Below are positions 1 through 5,444 of a DNA stretch of 5,444 nt, piece after piece. Source of the DNA: Spirochaetales bacterium (lineage in GTDB: Bacteria; Spirochaetota; Spirochaetia; DSM-27196; SLST01). The translations under genes and the position numbers were made by a program. The stretch lies in the NCBI GenBank assembly GCA_028284845.1, contig JANQQY010000166.1:1-5444 (forward strand), given 5' to 3'. Positions within the stretch are counted from its first letter, which is position 1, and every line of letters starts with the position of its first letter. The notes below the pieces were generated by a model. That model ran no database searches. It had not been told where the DNA came from and worked only from the letters and a program-made list of their open reading frames with translations.

Positions 1-444
1 CGCGAAGGGATTCGAGCAGCAATGGCATGCCGTTCCCATCGCGGAAGACGGACAGTCTTGGTTGGTCCGTCCGGTGTGGGGAAGTCGACGCTCGTGAACG
101 CGCTTCTCGGCGAGCAGGAGCAGGCTGTTGGAACGACCGACCGATTTCACCGTGGAAGACATACGACATCAGCCGGACGCCTCCTCCACGGGGATGGCTT
201 TGAATTGATCGACACACCAGGCGTGCGCGAACTCGATTGCCGCCACATACCAAGCGAAGAGCTGCCCTTCTGTTTCCGCGAGTTTCGCGATCATCTTGGA
301 GGCTGCCGGTTGGACGACTGCACCCATCGATCTGAACCGGAGTGCGCCGTCATCGGAGCCGTCGGGACTCACATTCATCCTCGCAGATACGAGAGCTATC
401 TTCGATTGCGGAACGAGATCGAAGAGCTTCTGGAGGCCACGTGA
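1..444 (+). CDS. rsgA: Ribosome small subunit-dependent GTPase RsgA (YjeQ/EngC), C-terminal part, 5' end outside window
   Basis: This is the C-terminal part of RsgA, a circularly permuted GTPase that binds the 30S subunit late in its assembly and couples GTP hydrolysis to release of maturation factors. The frame is open from base 1, so the ATG at 22 is internal; the N-terminal OB fold and the G4 motif lie upstream. Visible motifs are the P-loop GPSGVGKST (nt 64-90), the switch motif GRHTT (154-168) and DTPG (211-222). After these comes the family's zinc site C-x4-C-x-H-x5-C, with Cys at 304, Cys at 319, His at 325 and Cys at 343. The P-loop plus this Cys/His pattern is specific enough to name the family. 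The protein ends in an acidic helix. Its TGA (442-444) overlaps the GTG of mutS2, implying one transcript and coupled translation. All expected motifs in this part are intact. Confidence 0.96.
   Translation, partial: REGIRAAMACRSHRGRRTVLVGPSGVGKSTLVNALLGEQEQAVGTTDRFHRGRHTTSAGRLLHGDGFELIDTPGVRELDCRHIPSEELPFCFREFRDHLGGCRLDDCTHRSEPECAVIGAVGTHIHPRRYESYLRLRNEIEELLEAT
431..436 (+). promoter_or_regulatory. Ribosome binding site of mutS2
   Basis: TGGAGG lies inside the last codons of rsgA, 4 nt before the GTG at 441. The spacing is a little short. It is a clear Shine-Dalgarno match, and it favours the GTG start over upstream starts in the same open frame, such as the ATG at 342, which would overlap the RsgA zinc-site region. 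Confidence 0.7.
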
Positions 445-2804
445 ACCGTCACTCTTTTCGAGTCATCGAGTTTGAGAAGATTCGAGCTCAGGTCCGCGAT
501 CGTTGCCTGACACGGGAGGCAGAATCGGTCATCCGGAAGCAGCGCATTCTCGTCGACCGTGCCGAAATCGCGGAGACCCTCGATCAGGTTGATCTCCTGC
601 GAACCCTCCTGGAAACGACCATCTCGTCACCAACGCTCTCGTTCCCGAGCCAGAGTGAGACCCTTGTGCGCATCTCACGCGAAGGAACCATGCTTGAGGC
701 GGAGCAGTTCGGCGACCTCATCACATACTTATCAAGCGCCATTGATCTCGATCGATACCTCAACGAGGCCGCCAAGGAGGCGAGTCTGAACCTTGCCGAG
801 GGTGCGTTCGCGGTCGAACTCGAGATTGAGCCGCTTCGTGATCACCTCGCTCGTTTCGTCGACCCCGACGGGACGGTTCGTGAACGGGAGATCCCTGAGC
901 TCCGCGCCATCCGGTTGGAGATACAGAAGGCGCAGCAGAGTCTGACGAGGGAAGCCGGCTCAATGGCGACGACCGAGGCGGGAAGGGGAATCCTCTCGAG
1001 CACGGTACCGACCCAACGCGACGGGCGCGTCGTCCTTGCGGTAAAGGCAAACCACAAGGGAAAGGTGACCGGAATCGTGCACGAGGTATCCGGCACCGGA
1101 TCGACGGTCTTTATCGAGCCGGCGTCTCTCGTAGAACTGAACAACACCGTTGTCGAATCGGAACACCGCTATCGGAACGCCCTCCTGAAGATCCTGCGCG
1201 AGCTAACCGATCGAACGCGTCAAGATCTTGACCGGATCGAGTCGTGTGTCGATTGGGTGACGCGCGTCGATCTCATCATGTGCAGAGCGAGACACGGCCG
1301 AGACCTCGGCGCCGTTCGAGCTGGGTTTGCGGAGAACGGCCTGATCCTTCGATCAGCGCGGCATCCACTCCTGGGAGATACTGCGGTTCCCATCCACGTC
1401 GAGATACCTCACGGCAAGCGGGTCCTCATCGTCACCGGACCGAATACGGGCGGCAAGACCGTTTCGCTCAAGACCGTTGGCCTCTTTGCCATGATGCACC
1501 AGTTTGGACTCCACGTGCCTACGGCTCCCGGTACCGAGATTCCGCTCTTCACCGCGATCTACGCCGACATTGGAGATGAGCAGAGCATCGAGCAGAATCT
1601 CTCCACCTTCTCCGGCCACATGAGGAACGTAGCTCGGATCCTCAACCACGCGGACGAGAACTCGCTGGTCCTGCTGGACGAGCTGGGCTCCGGAACCGAC
1701 CCGGAAGAGGGCGGCGCGCTCGCGATGGCTGTTCTCGACGAACTTCTCACACGTAACGCCTACACCATCGTAACGACGCATCACGGCCGGTTGAAGCACT
1801 ACGGCTTTGTACATGAGCGGGCGACAAACGCCTCTGTCGAATTCGATAGCGACAGCCTTCGGCCGACCTACCACATCGTTCCGGGCGTTCCGGGTTCGAG
1901 CCACGCCGTCGATATTGCTCGCCACATGGGTGTCCTCAAGAGTGTCACGCGTCAAGCAAAGGAGTATCTCTCCGGCGAGGAGTACGACACGGGTCGGATC
2001 ATTCGGCGACTGACCGACCGAGAGCAGGAGCTCCGGCAGCTTGAGCGTACGCTCGAGTCAAAGCGATCCCACGTCTCCGCGCAGGAGGCCGCACTTGCAG
2101 AGCTGCAAGAGAGCCTCAACGAGAGGGAACGCGAAGTCAGGCTCGGCAGAGTCCGAGAGTTTGAGTCGTGGGCGTCCGAGACACGAAGTCGGCTGGAGAA
2201 CCTGGTCCGAGAGCTCCGTGAAGGCGAGCTGACTTCAGCGAAGACCAAGGCGGTCAAGGAGTTCATCTCGGAAACGGACACTCGAATCGACTCTGAACGC
2301 GAATCAGCACAGCCCGTTCCCAGACGACGTCGCGAGAGAGAGCAGACGATTGAGTCACACGCCGAGATCGCACCACACTCAGAGGTCGTGATCGCTCGTT
2401 CTGGTCGGCGAGGCACGGTGCTCAGGCGAGGGAAGGGCGCCACCTGGATCGTTCAGGCCGGAAACGTCAAGCTTCCACTGCCGGAGAGCGATCTCCGCGC
2501 GGTAGCCACGCCGACTGCAGAGGCAAAACCACAGGTGAGCGTTTCCATGGGTGCCGCGCGCCCTTCGATCGAGCTCGACGTTCGCGGCAGGCGTTTGGAC
2601 GAGGCGCTTGCGGAACTCGATCGGCAGATCGACCAAGCCCTCATCTCCGGAATGACCCAGTTCGGTGTCATCCATGGAATGGGGGAGGGGATCCTGCAAC
2701 GCGGGATTCGCGAATCGCTCCGCGCGAACCCCCATGTAAGCTCCGTATCGTATGCTGCGCCGGAGGATGGAGGATTCGGCAAGACCCTGGTAGTGCTCGG
2801 ATGA
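441..2804 (+). CDS. mutS2: MutS2 family ATPase with C-terminal Smr domain
   Basis: MutS2 of 787 residues, close to the usual length (about 785 in Bacillus subtilis). It lacks the MutS mismatch-recognition domain, as is normal for MutS2. Domains in order are: an N-terminal core/lever region (about 1-300); an ABC-type ATPase with Walker A GPNTGGKT (333-340), the QNLSTFSGHM segment (385-394), Walker B LLDE (411-414) followed by LGSGTDPEEG, and TTHH (445-448); a long charged coiled coil (about 515-630); a KOW-like beta segment (about 640-690); and a C-terminal Smr domain with LDVRG (712-716) and HGMGEG (745-750). In other bacteria MutS2 suppresses recombination and also acts on collided ribosomes through its Smr and KOW parts; which role applies here cannot be read from the sequence. 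The GTG start is chosen for its 4-base overlap with the rsgA stop, the TGGAGG upstream, and the typical N-terminus NRHSFRVIEFEKI. Confidence 0.96.
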   Translation: MNRHSFRVIEFEKIRAQVRDRCLTREAESVIRKQRILVDRAEIAETLDQVDLLRTLLETTISSPTLSFPSQSETLVRISREGTMLEAEQFGDLITYLSSAIDLDRYLNEAAKEASLNLAEGAFAVELEIEPLRDHLARFVDPDGTVREREIPELRAIRLEIQKAQQSLTREAGSMATTEAGRGILSSTVPTQRDGRVVLAVKANHKGKVTGIVHEVSGTGSTVFIEPASLVELNNTVVESEHRYRNALLKILRELTDRTRQDLDRIESCVDWVTRVDLIMCRARHGRDLGAVRAGFAENGLILRSARHPLLGDTAVPIHVEIPHGKRVLIVTGPNTGGKTVSLKTVGLFAMMHQFGLHVPTAPGTEIPLFTAIYADIGDEQSIEQNLSTFSGHMRNVARILNHADENSLVLLDELGSGTDPEEGGALAMAVLDELLTRNAYTIVTTHHGRLKHYGFVHERATNASVEFDSDSLRPTYHIVPGVPGSSHAVDIARHMGVLKSVTRQAKEYLSGEEYDTGRIIRRLTDREQELRQLERTLESKRSHVSAQEAALAELQESLNEREREVRLGRVREFESWASETRSRLENLVRELREGELTSAKTKAVKEFISETDTRIDSERESAQPVPRRRREREQTIESHAEIAPHSEVVIARSGRRGTVLRRGKGATWIVQAGNVKLPLPESDLRAVATPTAEAKPQVSVSMGAARPSIELDVRGRRLDEALAELDRQIDQALISGMTQFGVIHGMGEGILQRGIRESLRANPHVSSVSYAAPEDGGFGKTLVVLG

Positions 2805-2827
2805 CAGTGGGCGAGTCAGAAGAGCTC

Positions 2828-2836
2828 TGGTACTAT
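2828..2836 (+). promoter_or_regulatory. Possible extended -10 promoter giving a leaderless lipoprotein mRNA
   Basis: TGGTACTAT fits the extended -10 pattern TGn-TAnnnT; the hexamer TACTAT (2831-2836) matches TATAAT at four of six positions. Counting 7 nt from its end puts the expected transcription start at 2843, exactly the A of the in-frame ATG that begins the signal peptide. No good -35 is seen at 16-18 nt; ATGACA at 2801-2806 is too far upstream. The same hexamer TACTAT appears as the -10 of the ATPase operon promoter. One short motif can arise by chance, so this is a moderate call. Confidence 0.35.
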
Positions 2837-2842
2837 CGCCGC

Positions 2843-3424
2843 ATGCGCCGCTTTACTCCTGTCGTGCTGATCGCCATTCTCCTCACCGGCTGCATCTCCA
2901 GCGAGATGGAAATCACGCTCGAGCAAGACGGCTCGGGAGAGGTGCGCCTCACCTACGAGTTTTCTGAAGAGCTCTACGGGCTGGGTGTGTTCGACGAGAG
3001 CGACGTCGCACGGCCTATTCCCGTCACGAGGGAAGAGTTCGAAGAGGCCGCTCTCGTCTCTGGTGCGCGACTGCGCTCATACTCCCTCTCTTCGAACGAT
3101 GGCGACATCACCGTTCAGGCGCGACTGTCGTTCGATACACTTGAGACGCTCGGGCTGCTTCTTGGTCGCGAAGCACTCACCGTGGCCTTGGACGACGATG
3201 GTGGTAGCTTGACCTACCGCCTGTCGGACGGATCCGCCGATGCGTCGCCCGATCTTGCTGCCAGCCTGGACGACTACACCATCACGCTTCGGCTGAACGC
3301 CCCTGCAGATATCTCCACAGCTCAGCCGGGCGAACTTCTCGACGAATCAACCGCAGAACTTAGTCTCTCGCTCGGCGATGTCGCCCGCGATACAGAGCTG
3401 ATCGAGTGGCGAGTTGATTGGTGA
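2843..3424 (+). CDS. Putative lipoprotein of unknown function
   Basis: A 193-residue predicted lipoprotein. It opens with a short basic n-region (MRRF), a hydrophobic stretch and a canonical lipobox LTGC, with Cys17 as the predicted acylation site. The mature part starts ISSEMEITLEQDGSGEV and is acidic and rich in alternating hydrophobic/polar residues and in Ser, Leu, Thr and Asp, consistent with a mostly beta, membrane-anchored domain. The pattern of a Cys soon followed by a hydrophobic strand and a DGSG turn recalls LppM/DUF3153-type lipoproteins, but this is only a resemblance. There are no catalytic motifs. The frame is also open from an ATG at 2801 whose bases overlap the mutS2 TGA (ATGA). 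That start would add 14 residues, including acidic and aromatic ones, before the signal peptide, and has no Shine-Dalgarno, so the ATG at 2843 is preferred. The TGA end overlaps the GTG of the next gene. Confidence 0.85.
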   Translation: MRRFTPVVLIAILLTGCISSEMEITLEQDGSGEVRLTYEFSEELYGLGVFDESDVARPIPVTREEFEEAALVSGARLRSYSLSSNDGDITVQARLSFDTLETLGLLLGREALTVALDDDGGSLTYRLSDGSADASPDLAASLDDYTITLRLNAPADISTAQPGELLDESTAELSLSLGDVARDTELIEWRVDW

Positions 3425-3819
3425 GACATCCGAGTCTGATTGAGTTTGAGAGCAAGCTACGCCGCCTCTTCGACTCAATCGACCACTACCTCGAGGAAAA
3501 GTACGGCCGGAAGTACCAGCTCCATCCCTCACGACCGGCTCGAGGAACCACATCGAACAGCGCACATGATGGGCTCTTCAACGTTGGCGCCACCTTCACC
3601 GCGGGTTTCGGCTCGAAGATCGGACGCGGCTATATTGTACAGATCGACATGGTGACACTCGACTCGGTTCCTCGGGATATCCGAGAGATGATCGAGGAGG
3701 AGGTGGCTGATCAAGTCGCGGAGAAACTCGGGTATTACTTCCCCCAGAGGGAGTTGCGCGTCGACCGCGACCGAAACGTCTACAAAATTCACGGCGATCT
3801 CCGACTCGGCCATATTTAA
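3421..3819 (+). CDS. Small conserved-looking hypothetical protein upstream of the V-type ATPase operon
   Basis: A 132-residue protein I cannot assign to a named family. It begins with an amphipathic helix (LIEFESKLRRLFDSIDHYLEEKYG), followed by a polar loop rich in Ser, Arg, Thr and Asn. Next is a glycine-rich segment with probable beta strands (DGLFNVGATFTAGFGSKIGRG, then YIVQIDMVTLD), then an acidic helix (RDIREMIEEEVADQVAEKLG) and a basic C-terminal strand region (RELRVDRDRNVYKIHGDLRL). No signal peptide or membrane segment is seen, so it is probably cytoplasmic. The GTG at 3421 overlaps the TGA of the lipoprotein gene, and a TTG at 3418 is an alternative one codon earlier. There is no strong Shine-Dalgarno, so translation probably depends on coupling. 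From memory, Borrelia also has a small hypothetical gene between mutS2 and the ATPase genes; homology to it is unverified. The composition resembles its neighbours, with no sign of transfer. Confidence 0.8.
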   Translation: MRHPSLIEFESKLRRLFDSIDHYLEEKYGRKYQLHPSRPARGTTSNSAHDGLFNVGATFTAGFGSKIGRGYIVQIDMVTLDSVPRDIREMIEEEVADQVAEKLGYYFPQRELRVDRDRNVYKIHGDLRLGHI

Positions 3820-3838
3820 CAGAATCTCCAATTTCCCC

Positions 3839-3867
3839 TTGCAGGCGCCCAGCCAGTCAATTACTAT
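3839..3867 (+). promoter_or_regulatory. Predicted sigma70-type promoter of the V/A-type ATPase operon
   Basis: In the 76-nt gap between the hypothetical gene and the subunit E gene, TTGCAG (3839-3844) and TACTAT (3862-3867) are separated by exactly 17 nt. The -10 matches the consensus at four of six positions and the -35 at three of six (TTG conserved). The expected transcription start is near 3874, giving a leader of about 22 nt that contains the ribosome binding site. This is the only non-overlapping junction in the window, which supports an operon boundary here. No stem-loop plus T-run terminator is seen before it, so read-through from upstream remains possible. Confidence 0.55.
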
Positions 3868-3886
3868 TGGCGAAGTCACTTCAAAC

Positions 3887-3893
3887 GAGGGAG
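3887..3893 (+). promoter_or_regulatory. Ribosome binding site of the ATPase subunit E gene
   Basis: GAGGGAG lies just before the ATG at 3896; its GAGG core ends 5 nt before the start codon. It decides against the upstream TTG at 3839 in the same open frame, which overlaps the predicted -35 and would add 19 residues before the coiled coil. Confidence 0.65.
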
Positions 3894-3895
3894 CC

Positions 3896-4510
3896 ATGGA
3901 CACGCAGGTCAGCGAACTAATCGACCGTATCAAGAGTGAAGGTGTCGAACAGGCGGAGAAGCAGGCGGAACAGATCGTCGCTGCCGCCGAAGAGCGCGCG
4001 CAGGCAGCGCTCGACAAGGCGCGCCAGGAAGCTGCTGCGATCGTAGCGAAGGCCGAGCAGGACCGCGCGAAGCAGGAGGCGTCCGGGAAGGAAGCTGTCC
4101 GTCAGGCGGCGCGTGATACGGTGCTGAGCGTGCAAGGCCAACTTACCGCAATTTTCAAACATGTGATCGAGAGCGCAGCGGCTGATGCGTTAAATGAGTC
4201 TGCGCTTCAGGATGCGGTCATGGCAGTCATCACCTCGTGGGCAAAAGACTCCGGGCAGAATATCGATGTCATTGTTTCCGAGTCGGATCTATCCAAAGTC
4301 GAGTCGTCGCTCAGAGCGAAACTGGTTGCCACGCTGGGCGAGGGAGCCGAGATCAAGGCATCGTCAGCGGTAGCGGCGGGATTTCGGATCGCCTCGCGCG
4401 ACACCGGTGTCTACTACGACTTCTCTGCCGCCGCAGTCGCGGATGCCCTGGCAAGCTATGTCACGCCGCGCCTGGCGGAAACGATCCGCGAGGCAGCGAA
4501 GGACGCGTAG
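3896..4510 (+). CDS. atpE: V/A-type ATPase subunit E (peripheral stalk)
   Basis: Subunit E of the V/A-type ATPase, 204 residues, near the usual size for bacterial and archaeal E subunits. It forms the outer stalk that keeps the catalytic A/B head from turning with the rotor. The first 80 or so residues are a long Ala/Glu/Lys/Gln-rich helix (for example EQAEKQAEQIVAAAEERAQA), the right-handed coiled-coil part expected to pair with another stalk helix. The C-terminal half is the globular alpha/beta head, ending in AAGFRIASRDTGVYYDFSAA and a helix containing YVTPRLAETI, a pattern I associate with spirochaete E subunits. Assignment rests on the long stalk helix, this C-terminal pattern and the position two genes before subunit A. 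It is the first gene of the operon, and its stop is 2 nt before the next start. Family symbols vary (atpE, ntpE), and this is not the F-type c subunit also named AtpE. Confidence 0.88.
   Translation: MDTQVSELIDRIKSEGVEQAEKQAEQIVAAAEERAQAALDKARQEAAAIVAKAEQDRAKQEASGKEAVRQAARDTVLSVQGQLTAIFKHVIESAAADALNESALQDAVMAVITSWAKDSGQNIDVIVSESDLSKVESSLRAKLVATLGEGAEIKASSAVAAGFRIASRDTGVYYDFSAAAVADALASYVTPRLAETIREAAKDA
4499..4503 (+). promoter_or_regulatory. Ribosome binding site supporting a TTG start
   Basis: AAGGA lies in the last codons of the subunit E gene, 9 nt before the TTG at 4513. It fixes the start of the DUF2764 gene, which has no ATG near the conserved N-terminus; the first in-frame ATG downstream is at 4813, deep inside the protein. 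Confidence 0.65.
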
Positions 4511-4512
4511 CG

Positions 4513-5079
4513 TTGAGCCGCTACTACTTCTTTGTCGCAACTCTACCGACGCTTCGGTATGAAGATCGTGACGCCCAAGATCCGTCGGACTTTCTTGAGG
4601 TTGCGGGCGACCATCTTGATAAGGACGACGCAGAACTGCTTCCTCTCGCAAGGATAGACGCTCCAGACGCCGGTGGCAGTGAGCCTGAGCCGGTCAGAAG
4701 CTGGGTCGACTTTGAGCGCGACCTCCGGAACGCGCTCGCGAAGGTTCGCGCCCAGAGAGCCGGCAAGGAAGTGTCGGGATTTCTGCGCGAAAACGGCGCC
4801 GGGGAAACGAATATGGCTGCTTACGAGGAGCTTGCGCGTGAAGCGGTGGCGGCGGAGTCTCCGCTTACCGGCGAGGACCTGATCAACAGGGCACGATTCG
4901 CCTTTGCCGAAGAACTTGAGGTGAACCATTTCTTTGATATCGATGTGATCGTCGCGCACTACATCAAACTGCAGGTGATCGCGAGGCGGAAGACCTTCTC
5001 ACGAAGCGAGGGCGAGAAGCGATTTGCCGCGATTAGCGATCAGATCACGAGTGAGTACTACCAGGAGACCAAGGTATGA
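4513..5079 (+). CDS. DUF2764 family protein of the V/A-type ATPase operon
   Basis: A 188-residue protein placed between ATPase subunits E and A. Its N-terminus SRYYFFVATLPTLRYED followed by PSDFLEVAGDHLDKDDAELL matches, from memory, the family signature of DUF2764, whose members sit at this place in ATPase operons of spirochaetes, chlamydiae and Bacteroidetes. The rest is charged and helical, with no signal peptide or membrane segment; a C-terminal segment (NHFFDIDVIVAHYIKLQVIARRK) is a likely core helix. Its function is not established; the conserved position suggests a structural or assembly part of the enzyme. The frame is open far upstream, but that stretch overlaps subunit E out of frame and is not coding. 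The TTG start is chosen because it yields the conserved N-terminus and has AAGGA at 9 nt. The TGA overlaps the atpA ATG. Confidence 0.85.
   Translation: MSRYYFFVATLPTLRYEDRDAQDPSDFLEVAGDHLDKDDAELLPLARIDAPDAGGSEPEPVRSWVDFERDLRNALAKVRAQRAGKEVSGFLRENGAGETNMAAYEELAREAVAAESPLTGEDLINRARFAFAEELEVNHFFDIDVIVAHYIKLQVIARRKTFSRSEGEKRFAAISDQITSEYYQETKV
5063..5067 (+). promoter_or_regulatory. Ribosome binding site of atpA
   Basis: AGGAG lies in the last codons of the DUF2764 gene, 8 nt before the ATG at 5076. This is ideal spacing, so the catalytic subunit can be initiated independently as well as by coupling at the ATGA overlap. Confidence 0.7.
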
Positions 5080-5444
5080 GCCAGTCAACGGGAACGGTCG
5101 TTGGTGTCAACGGCAACATGGTATCGGTCGCGGTTGAGGGCGAGGTGGCACTCAACGAGGTCGGCTACATAGAGGTCGGTGAAGGCGCGGAGGCCAAGAC
5201 TCTAAAGAGCGAGGTCATCCGTGTTCGTGGAGACCGCGCCGAGGTCCAGGTTTTTGAGATGACCACCGGCATCGGGGTTGGTGACAAGGTCTCGTTCACC
5301 GGTGAGCTGCTCGCCGTGGAACTCGGACCCGGGCTGCTTGCACGCGTCTACGACGGTCTGCAGAATCCGCTGCCGGAGCTCGCGGAGCAATGCGGTTTCT
5401 TCTTGGACAGAGGCGTCTACATCAAGTCACTCGACAGAGAGCGG
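5076..5444 (+). CDS. atpA: V/A-type ATPase catalytic subunit A, N-terminal part, 3' end outside window
   Basis: The first 123 residues of the catalytic A subunit of the V/A-type ATPase, which hydrolyses or makes ATP in the A3B3 head. Visible are the N-terminal beta-barrel beginning STGTVVGVNGNMVSVAV, the strand region YIEVGEG...KSEVIRVRGDRAEVQVFE, the segment EMTTGIGVGDKVSFTGELL, and the hallmark LGPGLLARVYDGLQNPL followed by FFLDRGVYIKSLDRER. The latter is the lead-in to the non-homologous region unique to A subunits and separates it from subunit B and from F-type beta. The Walker A motif lies beyond the window. The ATG overlaps the DUF2764 stop (ATGA) and has AGGAG 8 nt upstream. Here atpA does not mean the F-type alpha subunit. 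Confidence 0.97.
   Translation, partial: MSQSTGTVVGVNGNMVSVAVEGEVALNEVGYIEVGEGAEAKTLKSEVIRVRGDRAEVQVFEMTTGIGVGDKVSFTGELLAVELGPGLLARVYDGLQNPLPELAEQCGFFLDRGVYIKSLDRER

Noticed and set aside
342..440. Upstream extension of mutS2 to the ATG at 342
   Set aside because: It would overlap rsgA by about 100 nt out of frame and encode an Arg/Ser-rich stretch unlike any MutS2 N-terminus; the GTG at 441 has a ribosome binding site and gives the usual family length.
1353..1955. Long minus-strand open frame of 200 codons inside mutS2
   Set aside because: It lies wholly opposite the conserved ATPase domain of mutS2 and its translation shows no recognisable domain; long antisense frames are expected in GC-rich coding DNA.
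3800..3840. Possible terminator after the small hypothetical gene
   Set aside because: No GC-rich stem followed by a T run can be drawn here; the short T and C stretches alone do not support a terminator.
3846..3872. Imperfect dyad CGCC...GGCG with inner AGT...ACT around the -10, considered as an operator
   Set aside because: The inner and outer arms are centred one base apart and the arms are only 3-4 nt; this is within chance for a GC-rich region.
3839..3895. Upstream TTG start for subunit E
   Set aside because: The TTG is part of the predicted -35 element, there is no Shine-Dalgarno before it, and the ATG at 3896 has GAGGGAG directly upstream.
3529..4017. Minus-strand open frame crossing the promoter gap before the subunit E gene
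   Set aside because: Its translation is Ser/Ala/Cys-rich and mirrors the coiled-coil repeats of subunit E on the other strand; there is no ribosome binding site or family resemblance.
4237..4512. N-terminal extension of the DUF2764 frame back to 4237
   Set aside because: The extra 92 residues overlap the conserved C-terminal half of subunit E in another frame; the DUF2764 signature begins right after the TTG at 4513.

Overview
The window is a densely packed, all plus-strand bacterial segment. By eye its GC content is fairly high, in the upper 50s percent. Gene content and order point to a spirochaete: the end of rsgA, then mutS2, a lipoprotein, a small conserved-looking hypothetical gene, and the start of a V/A-type ATPase operon ordered E, DUF2764, A. 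From memory, Borrelia and Treponema carry bacterial V-type ATPase operons of this layout, and in Borrelia a mutS2 gene lies close upstream. Chlamydiae share the E-DUF2764-A layout. The GC content fits a free-living Spirochaeta-like lineage better than Borrelia. No database search was possible, so the taxonomic call is an inference.

Region 1 (1-2804) holds two ribosome-linked genes. It starts inside rsgA, a circularly permuted GTPase of late 30S subunit assembly, of which only the part from the P-loop onward is present. The rsgA stop overlaps the GTG start of a full-length mutS2 (787 aa), with MutS-type ATPase, coiled coil, KOW-like segment and C-terminal Smr domain. MutS2 is known in other bacteria both as a DNA-recombination factor and as a factor acting on collided ribosomes.

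Region 2 (2801-3819) holds two proteins of unknown function. One is a lipoprotein with a canonical L-T-G-C lipobox, which may be started from its own extended -10 promoter rather than from the ATG overlapping the mutS2 stop. The other is a 132-residue soluble protein whose GTG overlaps the lipoprotein stop.

Region 3 (3820-5444) begins with the only real intergenic gap (76 nt), which holds a plausible sigma70-type promoter. Then come the peripheral-stalk subunit E gene, a DUF2764 gene starting at TTG, and the first 123 codons of the catalytic subunit A gene, cut by the window end. These three belong to one ion-translocating V/A-type ATPase operon.

Nearly every junction is a start/stop overlap (GTGA or ATGA) or a 2-nt gap, so translational coupling is the dominant organisation. 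I see no tRNA, rRNA, insertion sequence, CRISPR array or phage feature. Apart from the 76-nt gap the window is coding throughout.
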